Source: Streptomyces sp. Ru72
Lineage (GTDB): Bacteria > Actinomycetota > Actinomycetes > Streptomycetales > Streptomycetaceae
Reading direction: 5' to 3'
NCBI RefSeq assembly: GCF_002920635.1
Contig: NZ_PQSR01000001.1
Span: 1-64,000 of the forward strand
Length of the DNA: 64,000 bases
Part shown: positions 16,201 through 25,143 of the stretch, one piece after another
Layout of the letters: each line of letters starts with the position of its first letter
Numbering within the stretch: the first letter of the stretch is position 1
The notes under the pieces: generated by a model
Told to the model about the DNA's origin: nothing
The model's database searches: none
Seen by the model: the letters and a program-made list of their open reading frames with translations, nothing else
Made by a program: the position numbers and the translations under genes

Positions 16201-17569
16201 GGTCCCCCGGCCCGCTCCCGACACCTCGGTGCCCCCTCACCCGGCTCAACCCCAGCCGCAGTCCCAGCCCCAGCCCTGGCCCGGTTCTGGTGACACCGGC
16301 GCCGGCGTGCCCGCACCGCAGGCCCCGGGGACCACCCCGTCCGCGGGCACGCCGTTGCCGCCGGAGCAGCAGCGCACGCCCCAGCCGCGCGCAGCCCAGC
16401 CGCTGCCCGCGGAGTCGGCCGCCCCCGGCGACCCCCACTCGACACAGGGCCGCGCGATCAGCGTGCGCACGCTCGGCCAGGGGGTGCCCTTCGCGCGGCA
16501 GGCGACGCAGGCCGGGGCCCCGCCCCGCCCCACGGCGCCGACGCCTCCCCCGCACGCATCCAACGGTTCCGGCCGCCGCCGCAAGCTCGGCACGCCTCCC
16601 GAGCCGGCCGGTGAGCGCCCCGAGGCGACCGCGCGCCCGCACCCGCAGCCCGTGTCGGCCCCGGTTCCGCCCCAGCCGTCCCTGGCCGGGCAGTCCCGTC
16701 TCGCCCCGGCCACCGAGGGCGCCGGACGGTCGTACGCCATAGGGGCCCCGGACGAGAACGCCGACGAAGGTCCCGAGCCGCTCGACGGTCCCGGTGGTGC
16801 CATTGAAATCGCCGACCAGCCCCAGCTGCAGCCGATGGACGACGAGTTGCCCCCGGAGCCGCTCGACAACCCGCGCCGGCTGCTCGTGTGGCCCGCGCCG
16901 GACGTCACGACCCAGCAGGCGCTCAGCGACCGCGGCTACCGGCCCGTCGTCGTCAACTCCCGTGAGGAGGTCGACGCGCAGATCGCCGCGTTCCCGGCGG
17001 CGCTCTTCGTCGACCCGCTCACCGGCCCGATCACGCGCACCGCGCTCCAGTCGCTGCGCCAGGCCGCGGTGGCCGCGGAGGTCCCCGTCATGGTCACCGC
17101 GGGGCTCGGGCAGGCGACACGGGAGGCCGCGTACGGCGCCGACCCGGCCGTCCTGCTGAAGGCGCTCGCCCCGCGCGACTCCGAGCAGCACCCGCCGCGC
17201 GTGCTGCTCATCGAGGAGCACGCGGAGATCGCCCTGGCGCTGACGGCCACGCTGGAGCGGCGCGGTATGCAGGTCGCGCGGGCCGCTTCGGACGCGGACG
17301 CGGTCACCCTGGCCGCGCAGATGCGGCCGAACCTGGTGGTGATGGACCTGATGCAGGTGCACCGCCGTCAGGCCGGGGTCGTCGACTGGCTACGCGCGAA
17401 CAACCTGCTCAACCGCACCCCCCTCGTCGTCTACACCGCCGCCGTGGACCCCGCCGACCTACCGCGGCTGGTCTCGGGTGAGACGGTCCTGTTCCTGGCG
17501 GAACGCTCGACCAGCACCGAGGTGCAGGACCGGATCGTGGATCTGCTGGCCCGCATCGGTACCAACTGA
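13235..17569 (+). CDS. Large PAS - kinase-like - receiver-like signalling protein lacking the phospho-accepting His
   Basis: 1444 residues. Two PAS domains (about 10-130 and 140-265), then a highly charged coiled coil (about 270-340, EELERLREEHAAELAELRERH). A DHp/CA-like region follows in which the H box reads LGQSLRGPL, with Gln351 where His is required. N-box-like RLAQALAHLIADV and a weak ATP-lid follow. About 600 residues of Pro/Ala/Gln-rich linker come next, with seven Gly-Arg-Arg motifs. It ends in a receiver-like domain (VLLIEEH, Asp1371 in VVMDLM) in which the conserved Lys is not seen (LFLAERST). It looks like a scaffold or pseudokinase rather than a working hybrid kinase. GTG at 13235 follows GGGAGGAAG. 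No operon partner. A parS site lies just after the stop. Confidence 0.8.
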   Translation: MSSRPSRGAARLAAILDALPDALVLVNANGTVVNANTIALEAFETPGTALVGRGLLDLLPQFDSRLIPGSMRRPDSLDPRGQTKPTRMIARRTDGSEFPVEVTSANLEDGRQAYDGYGYTGDELLMLVVRDLSGTIDTEAELARSQRQTEMILRAAAEGVVGTDTDGRIVLVNPAAAQILGYRASDLGGKELHTLVLHSREDGSPFPYTESPLYDTLRSGRKHRVRGQVLWSKPGDKVPVDLTTSPVRDGDQIVGAVMTFTDRRPFDALVAEKDEAVKQHQEELERVAKEHREELERLREEHAAELAELRERHAEEIAAGEERYAALGEREKDRYEALTARHDQLLAVLGQSLRGPLDELRGELSKLAADDAGQLWPEANQVLHHLAAGYSRITTLIDNVLGYQRLDAGDDDLARTAVMLDAVVAAGVDGAVELIGPGRVQFAVHAPPIEAEVDPQRLAQALAHLIADVAGVDSTGNAPVSAGGYMDNTVVVAAAQRGEVVRIEVRGPYAGGDAVHQPIVGGIVRAHGGVLQTHEVPGMSGSAYVLEVPLGGGAGAVEAAPAEPSAETPAEGPGSEIALPEQGEQQGGGRRRARRSSVDAFLESEVGDSAPAPSETAAAPTGRRRRRAAQEPAAEAPVPAQATGGEGAEAAGGTGRRHGRPNLAEGVTEGSVVTAAEHAAGAPAAATGLGGTVPPQGVPAPSGRRARRDTEQQALPPALPAASDAPSSSEAPAPTGRRRRALAAANERAAAAEAAPRTVFALPPAEADRAPEQDTAATAVPADEGRHDAVPHVAEEHTPPQPHPVSAPTGRRRARPAAEPGQPQQAPDGASATGTPPQDVPAQMTPGAPAEGVPGQERPQPVPVQGAPAAPAAQGGPALPGGPLPAQAAPQPVPAQPGPAVQPLPMAPGRPVVAPGQPMAPAQPVPAAMPAQPVAGQPSRPPVVPQPQPQPGPHATPAAAPAAAAPTAGAPVPPQAPHQAAPGILVPPQVPRPAPDTSVPPHPAQPQPQSQPQPWPGSGDTGAGVPAPQAPGTTPSAGTPLPPEQQRTPQPRAAQPLPAESAAPGDPHSTQGRAISVRTLGQGVPFARQATQAGAPPRPTAPTPPPHASNGSGRRRKLGTPPEPAGERPEATARPHPQPVSAPVPPQPSLAGQSRLAPATEGAGRSYAIGAPDENADEGPEPLDGPGGAIEIADQPQLQPMDDELPPEPLDNPRRLLVWPAPDVTTQQALSDRGYRPVVVNSREEVDAQIAAFPAALFVDPLTGPITRTALQSLRQAAVAAEVPVMVTAGLGQATREAAYGADPAVLLKALAPRDSEQHPPRVLLIEEHAEIALALTATLERRGMQVARAASDADAVTLAAQMRPNLVVMDLMQVHRRQAGVVDWLRANNLLNRTPLVVYTAAVDPADLPRLVSGETVLFLAERSTSTEVQDRIVDLLARIGTN

Positions 17570-17600
17570 GGCCGGGGCTCAGCCCGAAGTCGGCACAAAG

Positions 17601-17624
17601 GCGCTGTTTCACGTGAAACAGCGC
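17601..17624. promoter_or_regulatory. parS centromere-like site (ParB target)
   Basis: GTTTCACGTGAAAC at 17606-17619 is the exact consensus bound by ParB in Streptomyces and most bacteria. The palindrome extends to 24 bp (17601-17624). It lies between convergent genes, where it could also act as a terminator hairpin. Confidence 0.9.
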
Positions 17625-17646
17625 CCCGGCCACCGTACGTCCGACG

Positions 17647-19302
<1,656 letters not shown>

Positions 19303-19359
19303 GGAGTCCTCCCGGGCGTCATTGCCTACGCGGCAGTAGGGGTCGCGCTGATTCTGCGC

Positions 19360-19377
19360 ACATACCGATCGGTATGT
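19360..19377 (-). promoter_or_regulatory. 18-bp palindromic operator, TetR type
   Basis: Perfect palindrome ACATACCGATCGGTATGT, 58 nt upstream of the acyl-CoA synthetase start. Length and symmetry fit TetR-family operators. No regulator gene lies beside it in this window. Confidence 0.65.
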
Positions 19378-19502
19378 CACTAGGCCTGGGGATGATCGAT
19401 CAAGGCGTCGACCCTCGGCCATCCGCACGGCCACCAGCACCGGCCCGGCAACCGGCTCCCGGCCCCCCGGCCCCCCGGCTCCCGGCTCCCGGCTCCCGGC
19501 GC

Positions 19503-20057
19503 TCAGCGCACCGGTGCGAGTTCGGGATCCTCGCGGAGCTTGCCCAGGGCGCGGGACACCGCCGACTTCACCGTGCCGATGGACACACCGAGCACCTCGG
19601 CCGTCTGGGCCTCGCTCAGGTCCTCGTAGTAGCGCAGGACGAGCATCGCCCGCTGGCGTGCGGGCAGTTTCATGATCGCGCGCCACATGGCGTCGTGCAG
19701 CGCCTGCTCCTCGGCCGGGTCCGCGGCGGGCAGGCCCTCCGGCTCGGGCAGCTCGTCGCACACGAACTCGTCGACCTTGCGCTTGCGCCACTGCGAGGTC
19801 CGCGTGTTCAGCAGCGCGCGGCGCACGTACCCGTCGAGCGCACGGTGGTCCTCGATCCGGTCCCAGGCGACGTACGTCTTGGTCAGCGCGGTCTGCAGCA
19901 GGTCCTCCGCGTCGCTGGCGTTGGCGGTGAGCGACCGGGCGGTACGCAGCAGCACCGGCTGACGCGCCTTCACGTACGACGAGAACGACGGGAACGGAAG
20001 GGTCTGCCTCGCCGGCGTGGCGGCGTCCGAAGCGCTGGTGCAGACGGGTGTGGTCAT
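19503..20057 (-). CDS. SigE-family ECF RNA polymerase sigma factor
   Basis: 184 residues. Region 2: FSSYVKARQPVLLRTARSLTANASDAEDLLQTALTKTYVAWDRI, with the D-AED-LLQ core-binding signature. Linker rich in acidic residues. Region 4: LPARQRAMLVLRYYEDLSEAQTAEVLGVSIGTVKSAVSRALGKLRE, a clear helix-turn-helix for the -35 element. The region 2 wording places it in the actinobacterial SigE/SigM-like group. No anti-sigma gene is adjacent. ATG at 20057. The upstream leader contains a long inverted repeat. Confidence 0.9.
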   Translation of the reverse strand: MTTPVCTSASDAATPARQTLPFPSFSSYVKARQPVLLRTARSLTANASDAEDLLQTALTKTYVAWDRIEDHRALDGYVRRALLNTRTSQWRKRKVDEFVCDELPEPEGLPAADPAEEQALHDAMWRAIMKLPARQRAMLVLRYYEDLSEAQTAEVLGVSIGTVKSAVSRALGKLREDPELAPVR

Positions 20058-20120
20058 GGCTCCACGCTAGGGATCGCGCCCCTTGCGGCGGATCGGCCGC
20101 AGGTCCCGAAGACGCCTCCC

Positions 20121-20188
20121 CCTCAGGTTGTAGGCGGGGGGCTGCCCCCACCTCCTGAAGGTGGACGAACGGGCGCCTACACCTGAGG
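20121..20188. repeat. Long imperfect inverted repeat
   Basis: CCTCAGGT-T-GTAGGCG (20121-20136) faces CGCCTACACCTGAGG (20174-20188): 15 matching pairs with one bulged T, with a GGGGGGCTGCCCCC hairpin inside. It lies after the leftward thiolase-like operon and before the sigma gene, so it could terminate the first or fold in the leader of the second. Confidence 0.55.
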
Positions 20189-20281
20189 GTTCGCCCCTGA
20201 GGGATGACTACGGCAGGAGCAGGCGAGCCACGCGCGTGCGGCAACCGTACCGGGGCGAACGGCCGGCGCGGCCCGCACCGC

Positions 20282-21448
20282 TCATCGGTCCGCCGTCAGG
20301 ATCAGACCGGAGGTGGGGACGCCGGTGCCCGCGGTGACCAGGGTGCGGGCGGCCCCGGGTATCTGGTTGACGGCGGTGCCGCGCAGTTGCCGTACGGCTT
20401 CCGCGATGCCGTTCATGCCGTGCAGGTACGCCTCCCCGAGCTGCCCTCCGTGGGTGTTCAGCGGCAGCGCCCGCGCGGCCACGAAGTCCGCCGCCGTACC
20501 CCGCTCGCAGAACCCGAACTCCTCCAGCTGCATCAGCACCAACGGCGTGAAGTGGTCGTACAGGATGCCCACATCGATGTCCGCCGGGCCCATTCCCGAT
20601 GTCCGCCACAGTTGGCGGGCCACCACGCCCATCTCCGGCAGGCCCGTCAGGTCGTCCCGGTAGAAGCTGGTCATCTGTTCCTGGCGGCGCCCCGCGCCCT
20701 GGGCGGCGGCCGTGACCACCGCGGGCGGGTGGGGCAGATCGCGCGCCCGTTCCAGGGAGGTGACGACCAGCGCCTGGCCGCCGTCCGTCTCCTGACAGCA
20801 GTCGAGCAGCCGCAGTGGTTCCACGATCCAGCGGGAGGCCGCGTGGTCGGCGAGGGTGATGGGCCGGCCGTGGAAGTGGGCCGCCGGGTTGGTCGCCGCG
20901 TACGTGCGGTCGACGACGGCCACGTGGCCGAACGCCTCCGGTGTCAGACCGTACGTGTGCAGGTACCGCTGTGCGGCCATCGCCACCCAGGACGCCGGGG
21001 TGAGCAGCCCGAACGGCAGCGGCCAGCCCAGCGCGGCCCCCTCCGCCGACGGCTCGCGGTGCCGCACCCCGGTGCCGAAGCGGCGGCCGGAGCGCTCGTT
21101 GAACGCCCGGTAGCAGACGACGACGTCGGCCACCCCGGTCGCCACCGCGAGCGCGGCCTGCTGGACGGTCGCGCACGCCGCACCGCCGCCGTAGTGGATC
21201 CGGGAGAAGAAGGACAGCTCGCCGATGCCGGTGGCCTGGGCGACGGTGATCTCCGGGCTGGTGTCCATCGTGAACGTGACCATGCCGTCCACGTCCGCGG
21301 GTGTGAGCCCCGCGTCGCCCAGCGCGGCCCGCACCGCCTCCACGGCCAGCCGCAGCTCGCTGCGCCCGGAGTTTTTGGAGAACTCGGTGGCCCCGATCCC
21401 CACGACGGCGGCCCGCCCGCCGAGGGTGTCCCTCGTCCGTACGCTCAT
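20282..21448 (-). CDS. Thiolase-like lipid-transfer protein (Ltp2-type aldolase candidate)
   Basis: 388 residues, thiolase superfamily without the usual acyl-carrying Cys arrangement. VVGIGATEFSKNSGRS at the N-terminus, IHYGGGAACATVQQAALAV, RYLHTYGLTPEAFGHVAVV, DIDVGILYDHFTPLVLMQLEEFGFC, NTHGGQLGEAYLHGMNGIAEAVRQL and TAGTGVPTSGLIL at the end. In steroid-degrading actinobacteria such proteins (Ltp2) cleave the 17-hydroxy side-chain CoA ester in a complex with the DUF35 domain of ChsH2. Here the DUF35 protein and a single-hotdog partner are encoded immediately upstream with 4-nt overlaps, so complex formation is likely. The actual substrate in this organism is not shown. Confidence 0.8.
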   Translation of the reverse strand: MSVRTRDTLGGRAAVVGIGATEFSKNSGRSELRLAVEAVRAALGDAGLTPADVDGMVTFTMDTSPEITVAQATGIGELSFFSRIHYGGGAACATVQQAALAVATGVADVVVCYRAFNERSGRRFGTGVRHREPSAEGAALGWPLPFGLLTPASWVAMAAQRYLHTYGLTPEAFGHVAVVDRTYAATNPAAHFHGRPITLADHAASRWIVEPLRLLDCCQETDGGQALVVTSLERARDLPHPPAVVTAAAQGAGRRQEQMTSFYRDDLTGLPEMGVVARQLWRTSGMGPADIDVGILYDHFTPLVLMQLEEFGFCERGTAADFVAARALPLNTHGGQLGEAYLHGMNGIAEAVRQLRGTAVNQIPGAARTLVTAGTGVPTSGLILTADR

Positions 21449-21849
21449 ACGGCATCGCCGTTCGGGACGGTCACCGTGACCGTGCCGGTGACGTGCCGGC
21501 CGATGCCGTTGGCCCCGACCACCCTCACCGTGGCCGTGTCCCCGTCGACCTCCTCGACCCTGCCGGTCAGCACCATCGTGTCCCCCGGGTGATTGGGCGC
21601 GCCGAGCCGGATGGCGACCTTGCGCAGGACGGCCGCCGGGCCGAAGTGGTCCGTGACGTACCGGCCGACCAGCCCGTTCGTGGTAAGGATGTTCATGAAG
21701 ATGTCGGGGGAGCCCTTCTTCCGGGCCGGCTCGGGGTCGTGGTGGACGTCCTGGTAGTCCCGGGAGGCGATCGCACCGGCCACGATCAGCGTGCGGGTGA
21801 TCTCGATCTCCAGCGGCGGCAGCTCCGTCCCCCCGCGCAGCCCCCTCAT
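21445..21849 (-). CDS. MaoC-like hotdog hydratase subunit (ChsH1-like)
   Basis: 134 residues, one hotdog fold: ITRTLIVAGAIASRDYQDVHHDPEPARKKGSPDIFMNILTTNG carries the hydratase motif with Asp and the paired His (D-x-x-x-x-H-H-D), then APNHPGDTMVLTGRVEEV. The ChsH1 subunit of steroid side-chain hydratases has this size and needs a second subunit (ChsH2) for activity. Stop/start overlap of 4 nt both with the gene before (21846-21849) and after (21445-21448), so three proteins are made together. Confidence 0.8.
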   Translation of the reverse strand: MRGLRGGTELPPLEIEITRTLIVAGAIASRDYQDVHHDPEPARKKGSPDIFMNILTTNGLVGRYVTDHFGPAAVLRKVAIRLGAPNHPGDTMVLTGRVEEVDGDTATVRVVGANGIGRHVTGTVTVTVPNGDAV

Positions 21850-22784
21850 CGCTCCACCTCACGGCCGTCGACGGCGCGGAACACCGGAAGCTGAAGTTCC
21901 CTGTCGTATCGCTCGAACACCAGGCGTACGGGCATGCCGATGCGCACCTTGTCGTAGGGCACCCCGGTCACGTTGCTGACGATCCGGACGCCCTCGGCCG
22001 ATTCGATCAGGGCGACCGCGTAGGGAGGGTCGAAGGCCGGGAAGGGCGGATGGTGCAGCACGACGTACGAGTAGACCGTGCCCGCCCCGCTCGCCTCGAC
22101 CGTGTCCCATTCCGGTGAGCCGCACGCGTTGCACCCCGGCAGCCAGGGGAAGCGCGGGGTGCCGCAGTCGCCGCACCGCTGGATCAGCAGCCGGTGCCGG
22201 GCGACGCCCTCCCAGAACCCGGCGTTGTCCCGGTTGATCACCGGGCGGGGCCGTCCGGCCTCGGGCCCGGTGCGGGTGGGACGGGCGCGGGTGGGCTTGC
22301 CGGCGGGCGCGTACTTGAGGATCCGGAACCGATGCGTCCCCACGGGTTCACCGCCCACCCGCACGTTCATCCGCGTCGTCACGAAGTACCCCGTGCCGAG
22401 TTTCGTACGCTTCTGGTCCGAGACCGACTCGATGACCGCGTCGTACATGACCTCGTCCCCGGGGCGCAGCGGCCGCAGGTACTCCTGTTCGCAGTCGGTG
22501 GCGACGACGGAGGTGCAGCCCGCCCCGTCGAGCAGGGCCAGCAGCTCGTCGTACGCCTGTGTACGCCCCGCGTGGGCGGAAAGGCCTCTCATCGTCCACA
22601 CCTGGAGCATGGTGGGCGGGGCGATGGCGTCCGGGCCGGTGTACGCGGGGTTGGTGTCGCCCATCGCCTCGCACCAGTGCCGGATCATCGGCGCGTTGAC
22701 CGGGTCCTTGCCGACGCCCGCGACGACGGCCGGCCGGCCCTCGTACGCCTTCAGCCGCGCGGCGAAGTCCTCCTCGAGCCGCAT
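21846..22784 (-). CDS. MaoC-N hotdog / DUF35 OB-fold fusion (ChsH2-like)
   Basis: 312 residues. N-terminal hotdog domain (about 1-165: FAARLKAYEGRPAVV, VNAPMIRHWCEAMGDTNPAYTG, PPTMLQVWTMRG). C-terminal DUF35: rubredoxin-like zinc ribbon C-x2-C-x10-C-x2-C (CGDCGTPRFPWLPGCNAC) followed by an OB-fold (GAGTVYSYVVLHHPPFPAFDPPYAVALIE). This architecture is that of ChsH2, whose DUF35 half binds Ltp2. ATG at 22784 lies after GGGAGG. It is first gene of the three-gene operon, with a TGACTGTCCGTCA operator-like repeat 46 nt upstream. Confidence 0.82.
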   Translation of the reverse strand: MRLEEDFAARLKAYEGRPAVVAGVGKDPVNAPMIRHWCEAMGDTNPAYTGPDAIAPPTMLQVWTMRGLSAHAGRTQAYDELLALLDGAGCTSVVATDCEQEYLRPLRPGDEVMYDAVIESVSDQKRTKLGTGYFVTTRMNVRVGGEPVGTHRFRILKYAPAGKPTRARPTRTGPEAGRPRPVINRDNAGFWEGVARHRLLIQRCGDCGTPRFPWLPGCNACGSPEWDTVEASGAGTVYSYVVLHHPPFPAFDPPYAVALIESAEGVRIVSNVTGVPYDKVRIGMPVRLVFERYDRELQLPVFRAVDGREVER

Positions 22785-22829
22785 CGTTGCGGGCCTCCCG
22801 GATCTCGTGGCACGTGGGTCCAAGAATTT

Positions 22830-22844
22830 CTGACTGTCCGTCAG
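22830..22844 (-). promoter_or_regulatory. Inverted repeat, TetR-type operator candidate
   Basis: CTGACTGTCCGTCAG: arms CTGAC/GTCAG with 5-nt centre, 46 nt before the ChsH2-like start and inside the divergent promoter region shared with the hydrolase gene at 22963. The T-GAC-x-G-x-C-x-GTC-A pattern is typical of TetR sites. The regulator is unknown. Confidence 0.55.
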
Positions 22845-22962
22845 GTATTGGCGGGCTGTCAAGGCCGCCGACTCCCGCGACCGGACTCCTCAGGGCACCG
22901 ATTGCGTGAAGGGAGCCTTCCGGGGCAGCCGGGACGCGACGGGCCGGAGCAGAGGGGGTCGG

Positions 22963-23838
22963 ATGTTCGACGGTTTCGAACTGACGTGGTGCGAAGGGGA
23001 CGGGGCCCGGCTGCTGGTGCGGCACGGCGGCGACGGTCCCGCTGTGCTGCTCCTGCACGGCCATCCGCGCACCCACGCGACCTGGCATCGGGTCGCTCCG
23101 CTGCTGGCCGCGGCCGGTCACACCGTGGTCTGCCCGGATTTGCGCGGCTACGGCCGGTCCGCCAAGCCGCCGACCGACCGGGAGCACCGCCCGTACTCCA
23201 AGCGCGCCATGGCACGGGACTGCCTGGCGGTGATGCGCGGCCTCGGGCACGAGCGTTTCGCCGTCGTCGGCCACGACCGCGGCGCCTACGTGGCCACCCG
23301 TCTCGCCCTGGACCACCCGGAGGCGGTCTCCGCGCTGAGCGTGCTGGACGCGGTCCCCATCGGGGAGGCGCTGGGACGCTGCGACGCTGCGTTCGCCGCG
23401 AGCTGGTGGCACTGGTTCTTCCTGGGACAGACCGACAAGCCCGCCGAGCGGGTCATCAATGCGGATCCCGACGCCTGGTACCGGGCCACCCCCGAGCAGA
23501 TGGGCGACGAGGCATACGAGGACTACCACCGCGCCATCCACGATCCGGCCACCGTGCACGCCATGTGCGAGGACTACAGGGCCGGTCTCGGCGTCGACCG
23601 GGAGCACGACGACGCCGACCGGCGGGCCGGCCGACGCGTCGCCTGCCCACTGCAGGTGCTCTGGGCCACCCGCGACGACATGGCCGAGCTCTATGGCGAC
23701 GTGCTCGGCGTCTGGCGCGACTGGGCGGGCGACCTGCTGGCGGGCGGCCCGATCGACAGCGGACACCACATGGCCGAGGAGGCGCCCGGGGCGCTCGTCA
23801 CCGCGCTGCGCGCCTTCTGGCAGGCGCACAGGAGCTGA
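22963..23838 (+). CDS. Alpha/beta hydrolase, haloacetate dehalogenase-like
   Basis: 291 residues. LLLHGHPRTHATWHRVAP (oxyanion HG-x-P), DLRGYGRSAKPPTDREHRPYSKRAMARD, nucleophile Asp105 in VVGHDRGAY, SWWHWFFLG in the cap, and catalytic His268 in SGHHMAEE. These are the hallmarks of fluoroacetate/haloacetate dehalogenases, in which Asp attacks the C-halogen carbon and His-Trp binds the halide. One carboxylate-binding Arg (R in HDR) is present. The second, three residues on in fluoroacetate dehalogenase, appears as Tyr, so the substrate may differ. ATG at 22963 follows AGAGGGGG. Divergent from the ChsH/Ltp2-like operon. Confidence 0.75.
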   Translation: MFDGFELTWCEGDGARLLVRHGGDGPAVLLLHGHPRTHATWHRVAPLLAAAGHTVVCPDLRGYGRSAKPPTDREHRPYSKRAMARDCLAVMRGLGHERFAVVGHDRGAYVATRLALDHPEAVSALSVLDAVPIGEALGRCDAAFAASWWHWFFLGQTDKPAERVINADPDAWYRATPEQMGDEAYEDYHRAIHDPATVHAMCEDYRAGLGVDREHDDADRRAGRRVACPLQVLWATRDDMAELYGDVLGVWRDWAGDLLAGGPIDSGHHMAEEAPGALVTALRAFWQAHRS

Positions 23839-23947
23839 CCGCCGGAGACCGCCCACCGGCTCACCGGCCCGGGACATCGCGACCACCTCCTGGAGCCCGG
23901 CCCTCCTCCCCCTTCCCATTTTCGAACACAAGTACGAACATAGGGGC

Positions 23948-24820
23948 ATGGCCACCACCGACCGGCAGGCCACCACCCTGGCCCTGGCCCACGCCCTGTC
24001 CGCCGCGGAGCGCGGGCTGGCGGTGATCCCGCTGTCCCGTACGAAACTGCCGGCCCTGCGTTCCCCGCACCGCGACGACCCGGACCCTTCGGCACCCGTC
24101 TGCCACGGCGCGTGCGGCCGTTTCGGCCACGGGGTGTACGACGCCACCACCGACCCCCGCCGCATCCGCGAGCTGTTCGCCGCCGCACCCTGGGCCACCG
24201 GCTACGGCATCGCCTGCGGTCTGCACCCCCACCATCTGATCGGCATCGACCTCGACACCAAGTCCGGCACCGACTCCTCGGCGGCCCTGCGCGAACTCGC
24301 CCTGCGCCACCTGTTCACCATCCCCGCGACGGTGGTCGTGCTCACCCCGAGCGGCGGCCGCCACCTGTGGCTGAGCGGCCCGCCGGACGTCGTCGTACCG
24401 AACTCGGCGAGCCGCCTCGCACCCGGTATCGACATCCGGGGCGCCGGCGGCTACCTGGTCGGACCCGGCTCGCGCACCGACAACGGCGTGTACAGCACGG
24501 CACCGGGCACCGCCCAACTGCCGCCCGCACCCTGCCCACCCGCCCTCCTGCGCCTGCTCACGCCCCCGCCGCGCCCGCGCCACGCCACTCCCTCGTCGGC
24601 GGGCCGGCACGGCCAGGGCCTGGTCCAGTTCGTCCTCGCGGCGCACGAGGGCCAGCGCAACACCCGCCTGTTCTGGGCCGCCTGCCGGGCCTACGAGAAC
24701 GGCTTCGGCCCCGACCTGGTTCCCGCCCTCCTCGACGCGGCGATCCGCACGGGCCTCACGCCCCGCGAGGCCCGCTCGACTCTGGCGTCGGCGGCACGGA
24801 TGACGGCGCAGCGGCCCTGA
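23948..24820 (+). CDS. Bifunctional primase/polymerase (prim-pol) N-terminal domain protein
   Basis: 290 residues. AEP-type prim-pol fold: AVIPLSRTKLPAL near residue 28, GYGIACGLHPHHLIGIDLDTK with the metal-binding D-x-D, TPSGGRHLWLSG with the conserved His, GIDIRGAGGYLVGPGSR, and a C-terminal helical part (GQGLVQFVLAAHEGQRNTRLFWAACRAYENG). No helicase domain is fused. Stand-alone chromosomal copies are frequent in Streptomyces and their role is unknown. It may be a relic of mobile DNA. ATG at 23948 after AGGGG. Upstream the sequence turns AT-richer with a repeated CGAACA. Confidence 0.75.
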   Translation: MATTDRQATTLALAHALSAAERGLAVIPLSRTKLPALRSPHRDDPDPSAPVCHGACGRFGHGVYDATTDPRRIRELFAAAPWATGYGIACGLHPHHLIGIDLDTKSGTDSSAALRELALRHLFTIPATVVVLTPSGGRHLWLSGPPDVVVPNSASRLAPGIDIRGAGGYLVGPGSRTDNGVYSTAPGTAQLPPAPCPPALLRLLTPPPRPRHATPSSAGRHGQGLVQFVLAAHEGQRNTRLFWAACRAYENGFGPDLVPALLDAAIRTGLTPREARSTLASAARMTAQRP

Positions 24821-25143
24821 GACGGGGTCGAGGAACGCTGGCCAGAGGATGGCCGGGGAGACCGGCCGAGTTCCGTTCAAGCCGCCGTGGCCAGGGCTCT
24901 GACGGCCCACCCACCACGATGCGTCTACCGTGCGGCCGGGAACGGCGGGGCGGCCTGGCGGCCGGAGAGGTGGGCCGTCGCGCTGTTACACAGCGGTGAC
25001 GGTTCCCGTATCGATCACGGTTATGTGATCAGTCACACTCACTGCATCGCACACCCGCCAGGGCCGAAACCGGGGGCCGGACGGAAAACCGCGCGGGGCG
25101 ATCTTCTTGCTTCGCCACTCTTGTCATCCCTGGGGGGATCACC
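24821..25143. other. Intergenic region with TGTGA-4-TCACA repeat
   Basis: 323 bp between the prim-pol gene and the surface-protein gene. TGTGATCAGTCACA at 25024-25037 is a perfect inverted repeat, reminiscent of a CRP half-site pair but with a 4-nt instead of 6-nt spacer, about 105 nt before the ATG. No gene seen. Confidence 0.45.

Noticed and set aside
12761-17362. A 1533-codon open frame on the minus strand opposite the PAS protein gene
   Set aside because: Shadow of the GC-rich plus-strand gene: it is Arg/Gly/Ala-rich without domains and runs antisense through well-defined PAS and receiver domains.
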